64,000 nucleotides of DNA from Cellulomonas alba (GTDB lineage Bacteria; Actinomycetota; Actinomycetes; Actinomycetales; Cellulomonadaceae): positions 969,451 to 1,033,450 of the forward strand of contig NZ_JAUCGQ010000001.1 of NCBI RefSeq assembly GCF_030362835.1. Direction: 5' to 3'. Below, in pieces: positions 1 to 7,294 of this stretch. The first letter of the stretch is position 1. Every line of letters begins with the position of its first letter. The notes beneath the pieces were generated by a model, which saw only the letters and a list, made by a program, of their open reading frames with translations, ran no database searches and was not told the origin of the DNA. A program made the translations under genes and the position numbers.

Positions 1-1
1 G

Positions 2-418
2 CAGGCCGTCGGCCCGATCGTCGTGGGCGCAGCGCTCGCGCTCTCGCTCGGCCGCGCGCTCGACGGGCTCGCGCTCGGCGACGACGTCGCGCGCGCGCTC
101 GGTCAGCGCGTCGGGCGGGTGCGCGTCGTCGCCGGCGTCGCCGTCGTGCTGCTGTGCGGCACGGCGACCGCCGCCGCCGGGCCCATCGCGTTCGTCGGGC
201 TCGTGGTACCGCACGCCGCTCGGCGGTTCGTCGGGCACGACTACCGGTGGCTGCTCGCGTACTCCGCGGTGCTCGCGCCCGCGTTCCTGGTGGCGTGCGA
301 CGTCGTCGGGCGGGTCGTCGCGTACCCCGGCGAGCTCGAGGTCGGGATCGTCACGGCCGTGGTCGGCGCGCCCGTGTTCATCGCGATCGTGCGGCGCGGC
401 CGGGCGGTGACGCTGTGA
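2..418 (+). CDS. FecCD-family ferric-siderophore ABC permease, C-terminal part
   Basis: This is the 3' end of a gene that starts before the window; the frame is open from base 2 and about 138 codons remain. The protein would be an inner-membrane permease of the FecCD/BtuC family, which passes ferric siderophores across the membrane. The visible part contains the family's conserved stretch with AAAGPIAFVGLVVPHAAR, followed by hydrophobic helices and the usual C-terminal VGAPVFIAI segment. A second FecCD permease begins 52 bases downstream and an ATPase follows that one, so this is the first of two permease subunits of a heterodimeric importer. The substrate cannot be read from the sequence. 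Confidence 0.93.
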   Translation, partial: QAVGPIVVGAALALSLGRALDGLALGDDVARALGQRVGRVRVVAGVAVVLLCGTATAAAGPIAFVGLVVPHAARRFVGHDYRWLLAYSAVLAPAFLVACDVVGRVVAYPGELEVGIVTAVVGAPVFIAIVRRGRAVTL

Positions 419-470
419 GCGCTCCGGAGGCCGCGCAGCGGCCGCAGGTTCGCGAACCGGAGGCACTCTG

Positions 471-1529
471 ATGACGACGACGCTCGACGTGCCCCGGCCG
501 GACGCGGCCGGGGCGGCGCGGGACGCGCGGGCGCTGCGGCGCTCGCACGAGCTGCGCGTCGTCGTCGTGCTCGGGGTGCTGCTGGCGTTCGCGGCGGCGG
601 TGTCGCTGTGCCTCGGGCAGGCCGGTCTGACCCCGGGCGAGGTGCTCGACGTGCTGCTCGGGCGCGGGGACGCGATCTCCCGTTTCGTGGTGCTCGAGCT
701 GCGCGGGCCGCGGCTCGCGACGGCGGTGCTGGTCGGCGCGTGCCTCGGCGTCTCGGGCGCCCTGCTGCAGTCCGTGGTGCGGAACGTGCTCGCGAGCCCC
801 GACGTCGTCGGGCTGACGGCCGGAGCCTCGGCCGCCGGGGTCATCGGCCTGGTGTGGCTCGGCCTGTCCGGGCTCGCGCTCTCGGGGCTCGTGCTGGTCG
901 GGGCGCTCGCCTCGGCCGCCGCGGTCTACCTCCTGGCGTGGCGCGACGGGTTGTCGGGGTACCGGTTCGTGCTCGTCGGGATCGGGGTGGCGGCGCTCGG
1001 GACGGCCGTCGTCTCGTACGTGCTGACGCGCGGCAGCGTCACGGACGCGCGCGTCGCACTCACCTGGCTGACGGGCTCGCTCAACGGGTCCGGGGGCACG
1101 GCGCTCACGACGCTCGCGGCGTCGTCGCTGGTCGCCGTGCCCGCGGCGCTGCTGCAGGGCCGTCGGCTCGCGGTGCTCGAGCTCGGCGACGAGGCCGCGA
1201 CCGCGTTGGGGGTACGCGCGGAGCGCGCCCGCGGCCTCGCGGTGCTGACGTCCGTGGTGCTCGCCGCGGTGGCCGTGGCGGCGGCCGGCCCGGTCGCGTT
1301 CGTGGCGCTCGTGGCCGGGCCGGTCGCACGGCGTCTCACCGGGACCGGCGGGCCGCCGCTGCTGGGCGCCGCGCTGGTCGGGGCGCTCGTCGTGGTGGTG
1401 TCGGACGCCGTCGCGCAGTTCGCGGTCCCGGGCACCGTGTTCCCGGTCGGCGTCGTGACGGGCATCGTCGGCGCGCCGTACCTGCTGTGGTTGCTGGTCC
1501 GCACCAACCGGGCCGGTCGAGGTGGTTGA
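471..1529 (+). CDS. FecCD-family ferric-siderophore ABC permease (second subunit)
   Basis: A full-length 352-residue FecCD/BtuC-type permease, the usual size for the family, with about 9-10 hydrophobic helices. Family signatures are visible: an early ELRGPRLATAVLVGACLGVSGALLQ block near residues 73-100, which contacts the ATPase side in this family, and a late AAAGPVAFVALVAGPVARRL block. The ATG at 471 follows a good GGAGG-type ribosome site. The end of the first permease lies 52 bases upstream and the ATPase gene starts 6 bases after the stop, so the three form one transcription unit. It should work as a heterodimer with the preceding permease in uptake of a ferric siderophore or a similar chelate. 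Confidence 0.95.
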   Translation: MTTTLDVPRPDAAGAARDARALRRSHELRVVVVLGVLLAFAAAVSLCLGQAGLTPGEVLDVLLGRGDAISRFVVLELRGPRLATAVLVGACLGVSGALLQSVVRNVLASPDVVGLTAGASAAGVIGLVWLGLSGLALSGLVLVGALASAAAVYLLAWRDGLSGYRFVLVGIGVAALGTAVVSYVLTRGSVTDARVALTWLTGSLNGSGGTALTTLAASSLVAVPAALLQGRRLAVLELGDEAATALGVRAERARGLAVLTSVVLAAVAVAAAGPVAFVALVAGPVARRLTGTGGPPLLGAALVGALVVVVSDAVAQFAVPGTVFPVGVVTGIVGAPYLLWLLVRTNRAGRGG

Positions 1530-1535
1530 GATGAG

Positions 1536-2372
1536 GTGGACGACGTGACCGCCGAGCACACGCTCGTCGCGGAGGGCCTGACCCTCGCGTACGACGGCCG
1601 CACGGTCGTCGAGGACCTGGGTCTGGCGGTGCCACCGGGACGCGTGACCGCCGTGGTGGGGCCCAACGCGTGCGGCAAGTCGACGCTGCTGCGCGGGCTC
1701 GCACGACTGCTCGCGCCGACCGCGGGCCGCGTGCTGCTCGACGGCGAGGACGTGCACCGTGTGCCGACGCGGCGCGTGGCCACCGTGCTCGGGCTGCTGC
1801 CGCAGACGCCGACCGCGCCCGAGGGCATCACGGTCGCGGACCTCGTCGCGCGCGGGCGGTACCCGCACCAGGGCTGGGTCAGGCGCTGGTCCGCCGCGGA
1901 CGACGAGGCGGTGGGCGCGGCCATGGCGGCGACCGGCGTCGTCGACCTGGCCGCGCGACCGCTCGCGGAGCTGTCCGGCGGGCAGCGGCAGCGCGTCTGG
2001 ATCGCGATGGCGCTCGCCCAGCAGACCGACGTGCTGCTGCTCGACGAGCCGACGACGTTCCTCGACATCGCGCACCAGGTGGAGGTCCTCGAGCTGCTCG
2101 CGGACCTCAACCGGTCGCGCGGCACGACCGTCGTGATGGTGCTGCACGACCTCAACCTCGCGGTGCGGTACGCCGACCACCTGGTGGCGATGCGGGACGG
2201 CCGGGTGGTCGCGGCGGGCGCGCCGCGCGACGTCGTGGACGCCGCGCTCGTGCAGGACGTGTTCGACCTGCGCTCCGTGGTCGTGCCGGACCCCGTGACC
2301 GGCGATCCGCTCGTGGTGCCGGTCGGCCGCTCGCACCACGCGCCGGGCGCCGAGCCGGGCGCCGGGATCTGA
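1536..2372 (+). CDS. Ferric-siderophore ABC transporter ATP-binding protein (FepC-like)
   Basis: A 278-residue cytoplasmic ATPase that powers the two preceding FecCD permeases. The ABC core is complete: Walker [10 protein letters not shown] near residue 43, a Q-loop, signature [18 protein letters not shown] near 148, Walker [13 protein letters not shown] and an H-loop histidine in VLHDLNLA. The DEPTTFLD form is typical of FepC/FhuC/BtuD ATPases of iron-chelate importers. The GTG at 1536 is used; an in-frame GTG at 1545 is an alternative because the upstream ribosome site is weak. The substrate-binding lipoprotein is not in the window. It converges on folE with only 46 bases between the stops. 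Confidence 0.95.
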   Translation: MDDVTAEHTLVAEGLTLAYDGRTVVEDLGLAVPPGRVTAVVGPNACGKSTLLRGLARLLAPTAGRVLLDGEDVHRVPTRRVATVLGLLPQTPTAPEGITVADLVARGRYPHQGWVRRWSAADDEAVGAAMAATGVVDLAARPLAELSGGQRQRVWIAMALAQQTDVLLLDEPTTFLDIAHQVEVLELLADLNRSRGTTVVMVLHDLNLAVRYADHLVAMRDGRVVAAGAPRDVVDAALVQDVFDLRSVVVPDPVTGDPLVVPVGRSHHAPGAEPGAGI

Positions 2373-2418
2373 CGACGCGGCGCGGCTGCGACGAGGGTCG
2401 GCCGGCGACGTCGCCCGG

Positions 2419-3057
2419 TCAGCGCCGCGGCGCCGGCTCCGCGACGGCGGCGAGGAACTCGTCGCGCAGCGCGCGGTCGGTGCGCAGGTCGCCGAGCAGC
2501 GTCGACGTCCGCGTCGTGGCTCCGGTGGCGCGCGCGCCGCGCAGGCTCATGCACGAGTGCTCGGCCACGACGACGACGCCGACGCCGCGCGTGTCCAGCG
2601 CGCCCGCGAGTCGCTCCGCGACCTGGCGCGTCAGCCGCTCCTGCGTCTGCGGCCGCGCCGCGGCGTGCGCCACGAGCCGCGCGAGCTTGGACAGCCCGAC
2701 GATCCGCGTGCCGGGCAGGTAGCCGACGTGCGCCACTCCCCCGAACGGCAGCATGTGGTGCTCGCAGACCGAGCGGACGGGGATCTCGCGCACGAGGACG
2801 AGCTCGCCGTACGCGTCGTCGTTGGGGAACGTCGTGACGTCGAAGCCGGCCGGCGTGAGCAGCTCGGCGTACGCCTGCGCCATCCGGCGCGGCGTCTCGA
2901 GGGTGCCGGCGGTCGTCACGTCGACGCCGAGGGCGACGAGGAACGCGGCCGCGGCGTCCTCGGCGGCGTCGAGGTCGACGACGCGCTCGTCACCGTCGTC
3001 CGGGCGGCTGTCGACGCCGCGCGCCCGGGCGCGCCCGGCCCACGTCGCCGCGCTCAC
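2419..3057 (-). CDS. folE: GTP cyclohydrolase I
   Basis: A 212-residue enzyme that converts GTP to 7,8-dihydroneopterin triphosphate, the first step of folate/pterin synthesis. Type I (FolE1) motifs are clear: the zinc and active-site segment CEHHMLPFGG with its Cys and His pair, the QTQERLTRQ helix, and the second zinc cysteine in AEHSCMSLRG. The start is set at the GTG at 3057, whose GTGA overlaps the stop of the upstream doxX gene by 4 bases. A longer open frame upstream only shadows doxX. Being coupled to a DoxX membrane protein and lying near a SufR-like regulator is unusual for folE, and suggests this copy belongs to a stress regulon (inference). Confidence 0.93.
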   Translation of the reverse strand: MSAATWAGRARARGVDSRPDDGDERVVDLDAAEDAAAAFLVALGVDVTTAGTLETPRRMAQAYAELLTPAGFDVTTFPNDDAYGELVLVREIPVRSVCEHHMLPFGGVAHVGYLPGTRIVGLSKLARLVAHAAARPQTQERLTRQVAERLAGALDTRGVGVVVVAEHSCMSLRGARATGATTRTSTLLGDLRTDRALRDEFLAAVAEPAPRR

Positions 3058-3479
3058 AGCGCGTCCGGGCGCGGGCGGTCCGCGGCGAGGAACGCGAGCG
3101 CCAGCGCGCCGGCGAGCAGCCCGAGGTCGCGGAGCACGATGTCGCCGTAGCCGCCAACGCTCAGCAGGCTGACGACGATGCCGGCGAGCCACAGGGCGAC
3201 GACGTAGCCGCCGACCCGCGGGTACAGCGCGATGAGCAGACCGGCCGCGACCTCGACGGCGCCGACGATCAGCATCGCGTCGTGCGCGGTGCCGGGCACG
3301 ATCCGGTCGATCCACGGCGCGAGGTACTTCTCCCAGTCGGGCTGCATCACGCGCACGAACTTGTCGAGCCCGAACAGCACCGGCGCGACGGCGTAGACCG
3401 TGCGCAGGAGGTAGAACGCCCGGCGGGCGCCCGCGCCGGTGGCGACGGACGGCTGCGCGACGGCTTCGGTCCTGGTCAT
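3054..3479 (-). CDS. DoxX-family membrane protein
   Basis: A 141-residue integral membrane protein with four predicted helices, matching the DoxX/SURF4-like family in length and layout. The segment FYLLRTVYAVAPVLFGLDKF near the N terminus is typical of the family's first helix. Family members have been linked to thiol and oxidative stress, but their activity is poorly defined. It is first in an operon with folE (4-base GTGA overlap). The ATG at 3479 has an AGAAAGG ribosome site 8 bases upstream, which lies inside one outer arm of the palindromic intergenic region shared with the divergent regulator at 3566. Confidence 0.85.
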   Translation of the reverse strand: MTRTEAVAQPSVATGAGARRAFYLLRTVYAVAPVLFGLDKFVRVMQPDWEKYLAPWIDRIVPGTAHDAMLIVGAVEVAAGLLIALYPRVGGYVVALWLAGIVVSLLSVGGYGDIVLRDLGLLAGALALAFLAADRPRPDAL

Positions 3480-3487
3480 GGGAGCGA

Positions 3488-3561
3488 CCTTTCTATGGGA
3501 GCGTACGCTGGACGTTAGAACGCTCGAGATCTAACGTCAATGGTTGTCTCCGATAGAAGGA
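3488..3561. promoter_or_regulatory. Near-palindromic divergent promoter/operator
   Basis: Between doxX-folE (minus) and the SufR-like regulator (plus) lies a dyad centred at 3524.5. The inner arms GACGTTAGA (3511-3519) and TCTAACGTC (3530-3538) are perfect, with a 10-base spacer. Outer imperfect arms, CCTTTCTATGGGAG (3488-3501) and its near reverse complement ending at 3561, share the same centre and contain both genes' ribosome sites. The likely job is binding of the regulator encoded at 3566, with both directions controlled together (inference). Confidence 0.8.
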
Positions 3562-3565
3562 CCCC

Positions 3566-4261
3566 ATGGACCTCGCCTCCCGCGCCGCCGCGATCGGGGC
3601 TCTCGCCGACCCCGTGCGGCGCGCGCTCTACCAGCACGTCGTCGCCCAGCCCGACGGGGTGGGTCGCGAGCAGGCCGCCGCGGCCGTCGGCGTGCCGGCG
3701 CACACCGCGAAGTTCCATCTCGAGCGGCTGGCCGACGAGGGCCTCCTCGACGTCGAGTTCCGACGGCTCAGCGGCCGGACCGGGCCCGGCGCCGGGCGAC
3801 CCGCCAAGCTCTACCGCCGCGCGCGCTCGGAGGTGACGGTGTCACTGCCCGAGCGGCGGTACGACCTGGTCGGAGACATCCTGGCCACCGCGCTGGAGCA
3901 GGTCGGCGAGGGTGCCAAGTGGGACACGGCCGTGCAGCGCGCGGCGCGCGCCGAGGGGGTACGGGCGGGCGACGCCGCGCGGGCCGCGGCGGGCGGTGCC
4001 ACGGCGGGACCGGAGCCGGACCGGCTCGCCGGCGCGCTCGAGCAGCACGGCTACGAGCCGCGCGTCGAGGGGTCCGAGATCGTGCTGACGAACTGCCCGT
4101 TCGACGCGCTGGCGCAGCGCCACACCGCGCTCGTGTGCGGCCTGAACGTCGACTACGTGCAGGGCGTCGCCGACGGTCTCGAGTGCGCCGACGCGCACGC
4201 GCGACTCGCGCCCGCGCCGGGCCTGTGCTGCGTGCGGGTCGGCACGTCCGGTCAGGCGTAG
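3566..4261 (+). CDS. SufR-like winged-helix regulator with C-terminal cysteine cluster
   Basis: A 231-residue regulator. An ArsR/DeoR-like winged helix occupies roughly residues 5-65 (ADPVRRALYQHV, then AHTAKFHLERLADEGLL as recognition region). The C-terminal part carries Cys177, Cys191, Cys207 and the pair Cys221-222, spaced x13, x15, x13, close to the iron-sulfur ligand pattern of SufR-type repressors. No suf operon is adjacent; instead it diverges from doxX-folE across a dyad. It therefore probably senses redox or Fe-S status and controls its own promoter and doxX-folE (inference). The ATG at 3566 follows AGAAGG. The cluster is not proven and other metals could bind the cysteines. Confidence 0.85.
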   Translation: MDLASRAAAIGALADPVRRALYQHVVAQPDGVGREQAAAAVGVPAHTAKFHLERLADEGLLDVEFRRLSGRTGPGAGRPAKLYRRARSEVTVSLPERRYDLVGDILATALEQVGEGAKWDTAVQRAARAEGVRAGDAARAAAGGATAGPEPDRLAGALEQHGYEPRVEGSEIVLTNCPFDALAQRHTALVCGLNVDYVQGVADGLECADAHARLAPAPGLCCVRVGTSGQA

Positions 4262-4274
4262 GCGCCGGGCCGCC

Positions 4275-4808
4275 TCAGACGCGGTCGAGCTCGACGACGG
4301 GGATCTCGCGGTCCACCTGACGCTGGTGGTCCGCCAAGAACGGCGCCGTCGAGACGATCGCGCCCCACGCCACCGCGCGCTCGTCGCCGGCCAGCACGCG
4401 CGCCCGGGCGTCGAACTGCTCGTCGTCCAGCTCGACGTGCACCGTGGGGTCGGCCGCGACGTTGCGGACCCACACCGGGTCGCTCGGTGACGCGTTGCCC
4501 GACGCCACGACGAGCACGCGCCCGTCGAGCCGGTGCACCATCAGCGGCGTCGTCCTGCGACGGCCCGTCCGACGGCCGGTCGTGGTGAGCAGCACGAGGC
4601 GGTCGCGGTGCATGCCCGGGGGCGTGGCGCCGGCGCGGAACTGCTCGACGACGGCGGCGTCGCGGGCGTGCGCGTCGGCGCCCTGCCGCTCGCTGCCCTG
4701 CCGCTCGCTGCCCTGCCGCTCGCTGCCCTGCCGCTCGCTGCCCTGCCGCTCGCTGCCCTGCCGCTCGCTGCCCTGCTGCTCGCTGCTCTGCGGATCGGTG
4801 TTCGCCAT
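4275..4808 (-). CDS. DDN-like nitroreductase/deazaflavin-dependent oxidoreductase with N-terminal QGSER repeats
   Basis: A 177-residue protein whose last about 130 residues match the split-barrel family of F420-dependent (DDN-like) oxidoreductases: LLTTTGRRTGRRRTTPL, then VASGNASPSDPVWVRN and a C-terminal EIPVVEL strand. F420 dependence is inferred from the family. The first about 45 residues are unlike the family: they consist of pentapeptide repeats QGSER, six perfect copies plus degenerate ends, encoded by a 15-bp tandem repeat. This tail is low-complexity, hydrophilic and probably disordered. ATG at 4808; a GACGAT box 6 bases upstream may be a weak leaderless -10. The gene converges on the SufR-like regulator. 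Confidence 0.88.
   Translation of the reverse strand: MANTDPQSSEQQGSERQGSERQGSERQGSERQGSERQGSERQGADAHARDAAVVEQFRAGATPPGMHRDRLVLLTTTGRRTGRRRTTPLMVHRLDGRVLVVASGNASPSDPVWVRNVAADPTVHVELDDEQFDARARVLAGDERAVAWGAIVSTAPFLADHQRQVDREIPVVELDRV
4681..4785. repeat. 15-bp tandem repeat inside the DDN-like gene
   Basis: Six exact copies of the 15-base unit CCCTGCCGCTCGCTG (4681-4770) followed by one copy with a single change (4771-4785) and a more degenerate copy. On the coding strand each unit gives one QGSER pentapeptide in frame. Exact identity of the copies suggests recent slippage, so copy number probably varies between strains. Confidence 0.97.
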
Positions 4809-4832
4809 CGAGCCATCGTCGGCCCGGAGCGG

Positions 4833-5258
4833 TCAGCCCGCGAGCAGGAGGACGCCCCCGCTCACGAGCGCAGCCACCTTGACGACCTCGAGGACGACGT
4901 ACACGAGGTGCGCGTGCGACCGGGGCGCGTCACCGCCGGCGAGCACCGCGTCCGACCGGCGGGTCAGCGCAGGCCGCACCCCGACGATCTGGGCGACGAG
5001 CACGGCCGCCGCCACCGCGAGCGCGACGACCGCGGCCGCCGGCGGCGCGCCCGCCGCGAGCCCTACGCCCGCGACGACCGCGAGCAGCGCCTCGGCCGCG
5101 TTCAGCGCGCGGAACACGAGGCGGCCGATGCCGAGCCCGAGCGGGACGGTGACGCCCGGCGCTCGGAACTTGAGCGGCGCCTCGAGGAACGAGATCGCGA
5201 GGACCATGCCGAGCCACACGAACGTCGCGGCCACCGCGAGCGCGTCGCCCGCGCTCAC
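4833..5258 (-). CDS. Small integral membrane protein next to ferredoxin
   Basis: A 141-residue hydrophobic protein with about four transmembrane helices, beginning with GDALAVAATFVWLGMVLAIS. It resembles uncharacterised actinobacterial membrane proteins encoded beside ferredoxin genes; I do not recognise a specific function. The GTG at 5258 overlaps the ferredoxin stop by 4 bases (GTGA), so it is translationally coupled to fdxA and cotranscribed. A longer frame upstream is only the antiphase reading of fdxA. Possible roles include anchoring an electron carrier, but nothing in the sequence proves this. Confidence 0.75.
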   Translation of the reverse strand: MSAGDALAVAATFVWLGMVLAISFLEAPLKFRAPGVTVPLGLGIGRLVFRALNAAEALLAVVAGVGLAAGAPPAAAVVALAVAAAVLVAQIVGVRPALTRRSDAVLAGGDAPRSHAHLVYVVLEVVKVAALVSGGVLLLAG

Positions 5259-5605
5259 GTCTGGTCGCCCTGCGGCGCGAGCGACGCGACCAGCGGGGTG
5301 TCGACGTCGAGCGGGCCGAGCCGCGCGGCTCCGCCGGGGGAACCGAGCGGTGCGCTGCGGCCGGGCAGCGGCTCCGCGAAGAACGCGGCGTTGTCCACGA
5401 GGTACGGCGCGAGCGCGTCGGGGAGGTCGTCCTCGTAGTAGATGGCCTCGACCGGGCAGACCGGTTCGCACGCGCCGCAGTCGACGCACTCGTCCGGGTG
5501 GATGTAGAGCGAGCGTGCGCCCTCGTAGATGCAGTCCACGGGGCACTCGTCGACGCACGCGCGGTCCTTGACGTCCACGCACGGCTGGCCGATGACGTAG
5601 GTCAT
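5255..5605 (-). CDS. fdxA: Ferredoxin, FdxA type
   Basis: A 116-residue cytosolic electron carrier of the FdxA family. The first cluster motif is near residues 9-25 (CVDVKDRACVDECPVDC) and a second is CVDCGACEPVCP near residues 40-51. This arrangement is usual for actinobacterial 7Fe or 3Fe-4S/4Fe-4S ferredoxins. The length and the acidic C-terminal extension fit. The ATG at 5605 is preceded by TAAACT ending exactly 7 bases upstream with no ribosome site, which indicates a leaderless mRNA. It is coupled by GTGA to the membrane protein downstream. Its promoter shares 10 identical bases with that of the second SufR-like regulator (7281). Confidence 0.95.
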   Translation of the reverse strand: MTYVIGQPCVDVKDRACVDECPVDCIYEGARSLYIHPDECVDCGACEPVCPVEAIYYEDDLPDALAPYLVDNAAFFAEPLPGRSAPLGSPGGAARLGPLDVDTPLVASLAPQGDQT

Positions 5606-5612
5606 GGCTGCG

Positions 5613-5618
5613 AGTTTA
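5613..5618 (-). promoter_or_regulatory. Leaderless -10 box of fdxA
   Basis: TAAACT followed by 7 bases and the ATG at 5605, no ribosome site. The 10-base core GTAAACTCGC is identical to that upstream of the regulator at 7281. Confidence 0.7.
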
Positions 5619-5635
5619 CACAGGCCATTCTTGGA

Positions 5636-6583
5636 TTAATCCGCCACCTCGCGCGATCGTCGCAAGCGCTCGGCGGCGCCGGAGCAGAACCACGCGACGA
5701 CCTCCGCGGCGGGCCGCGGGCCGCCCACGAGACCCACTCCCTGCCCCGCGTCGACCGTCGCCACGTCCCAGTCGCCCGTGGTGAACGCGTCGCGCACCAC
5801 CTCGGCGTCGGGCGCGACGGCACCCTCGGTGAGCCGGTTCCGCACCACGCGCGCGGGCTGGTGCGCGGGCCACGGGTAGCCGAGCGCCTCGTCGACGGTC
5901 GTCGTGAGCACCGCGTCCTCGCCGCGCGCGGCGCGCATGCGCTCGCGCGCACCCGGCGCGAGCGTCGACTCCGCGCAGGCGGCGAACGCCGTGCCGACCC
6001 ACGCGCCGTGTGCACCGGCGGCGAGGACGGCGGCGAGCGAGCGCGGGCCGGAGATCCCGCCGGCCGCGAGCACCGGTCCGTCGACCACGTCGAGGACCGC
6101 GTCGAGCAGCGGCAGCGTGCCCATCGCGGGCGTGCCGTGACCGCCGCCCTCCGCGCCGCGCGCCACGACGACGTCCGCACCGGCGTCGGCGGCACGCCGC
6201 GCAGCCGACGCGTCCGCGACCTGGACGGCGACCGCGACGCCCGCGGCGTGCGCGCGCCCGACCCAGCCGAGGTCGTCGCCGAAGCTCACCGAGAGCAGGG
6301 CCGGCGCCGCACCGAGCGCGACGTCGAGCAGCTCGGGCTCGCGCTCGGCGACCCAGGCCACGAGCCCGACGCCGAACGGTCGGCCGAGCCCGGCCACGTG
6401 CGCGAGCTCGGCACGCAACGCGGCCGCCGTCCCGGCGCTGCCCACGCCGACCATGCCCAGCGCGCCCGCACGACTCACGGCCGCTGCGAGCCGACCGCCG
6501 GCGACCCCGCCCATCGGCGCGTTCGCGAGGGGTGCCGCCAGGCCGAGCGATCGCGACCAGGGCGTCGACAGCCCGGCCGTCAC
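5636..6583 (-). CDS. Nitronate monooxygenase (NPD/2-nitropropane dioxygenase family)
   Basis: A 315-residue FMN-dependent TIM-barrel enzyme that oxidises alkyl nitronates; some family members have other flavin activities. Visible features are the N-terminal APLANAPMGGVAGGRLAAAVS block, the catalytic-histidine loop ARGAEGGGHGT near the middle, and the phosphate-binding AAGGISGPRSLAAVLAAGA and WVGTAF segments. The start is the GTG at 6583, which overlaps the stop of the upstream regulator by 4 bases (GTGA), so it is translated with it. Its TAA lies 31 bases upstream of fdxA. Pairing with an iron-sulfur-type regulator suggests a detoxification role (inference). Confidence 0.9.
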   Translation of the reverse strand: MTAGLSTPWSRSLGLAAPLANAPMGGVAGGRLAAAVSRAGALGMVGVGSAGTAAALRAELAHVAGLGRPFGVGLVAWVAEREPELLDVALGAAPALLSVSFGDDLGWVGRAHAAGVAVAVQVADASAARRAADAGADVVVARGAEGGGHGTPAMGTLPLLDAVLDVVDGPVLAAGGISGPRSLAAVLAAGAHGAWVGTAFAACAESTLAPGARERMRAARGEDAVLTTTVDEALGYPWPAHQPARVVRNRLTEGAVAPDAEVVRDAFTTGDWDVATVDAGQGVGLVGGPRPAAEVVAWFCSGAAERLRRSREVAD

Positions 6584-7281
6584 GACGCCGCCTCGTGCCG
6601 GCGGCGACCCGCGCGGCGCACGTGCGCGAGGCACAGGTCCGGCTCGACGAACGGCTCGAGCCGGTCGACCTCGGCCCCGGACCGCCAGGTGGCGAGGGCG
6701 CCCTGCATGAGGCCGAGGTGCACGCGACACACCACCATCCGGGGTGCCTCGACGAGGTCGAGGAAGGGGCACTGACGGAGCGCGATGCCGTGCGGCGCCC
6801 GCTCGGGCGCGAAGCCCACGTCGTCGAGCACGGTCAGCAGCGCCGGGAGGCCGTCCGGGGGCGCGACCGCGCGCGGCCCCGGGTCCGGTGCGGCCGTGCC
6901 ACGTGCCCGCGCGATGCGGGCACCCCACGCCCGACCGGCGTCGAGTGCCCGCGTGCCCGCGTCGTCGTCGTGGACGAGCGCCTCGAGCAGCGCGCCGGCG
7001 AGCTCGCGGTACCGGTCGGGCCCCTGGGGCATGCGGCGCGTCGCGCGGTAGACGAGCGACGGGCGCCCGCGGCCGCGCGCCGTCGTGGCCGGCGCCTCCT
7101 CGACGAGGCCGTCGGCCGCGAGCGCGGCCACATGGAGGCGCACGGTGTTCGGGTGGACACCCAGGCGTGCCGCGAGCTCGGCGACGCCGTCGGGCGCCCG
7201 GCGCAGCTCGGCGAGCACCGCGGCGCGCCGCCCCGACGCGGCGCGCGGGCCCGGCGTGCGGTCGTCCTCGATCGCGGCCAT
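6580..7281 (-). CDS. Second SufR-like winged-helix regulator
   Basis: A 233-residue regulator with an N-terminal winged helix (about residues 12-60, with VHPNTVRLHVAALAADGLV as recognition helix and wing) and a C-terminal domain containing CPFLDLVEAPRMVVC (two cysteines 13 residues apart) and a third in FVEPDLCLAHV. The spacing resembles SufR-type Fe-S repressors but only three cysteines are present, so a histidine would have to be the fourth ligand. It is coupled by GTGA to the nitronate monooxygenase. The ATG at 7281 is leaderless (TAAACT plus 7 bases). It is a paralogue of the regulator at 3566, with a different cysteine set. Confidence 0.87.
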   Translation of the reverse strand: MAAIEDDRTPGPRAASGRRAAVLAELRRAPDGVAELAARLGVHPNTVRLHVAALAADGLVEEAPATTARGRGRPSLVYRATRRMPQGPDRYRELAGALLEALVHDDDAGTRALDAGRAWGARIARARGTAAPDPGPRAVAPPDGLPALLTVLDDVGFAPERAPHGIALRQCPFLDLVEAPRMVVCRVHLGLMQGALATWRSGAEVDRLEPFVEPDLCLAHVRRAGRRRHEAAS

Positions 7282-7288
7282 GGTGGCG

Positions 7289-7294
7289 AGTTTA
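7289..7294 (-). promoter_or_regulatory. Leaderless -10 box of the second SufR-like regulator
   Basis: TAAACT followed by CGCCACC and the ATG at 7281. It overlaps the TAA stop of the upstream membrane-protein gene (7292-7294) and matches the fdxA promoter core. Confidence 0.7.

Noticed and set aside
2373..2418. Terminator between the iron ABC ATPase and folE
   Set aside because: GC-rich short inverted segments are present but no stem stands out from the background.
3058..3315. 86-codon N-terminal extension of folE
   Set aside because: It is only the out-of-phase reading of doxX and has shadow composition; GTG 3057 overlaps the doxX stop.
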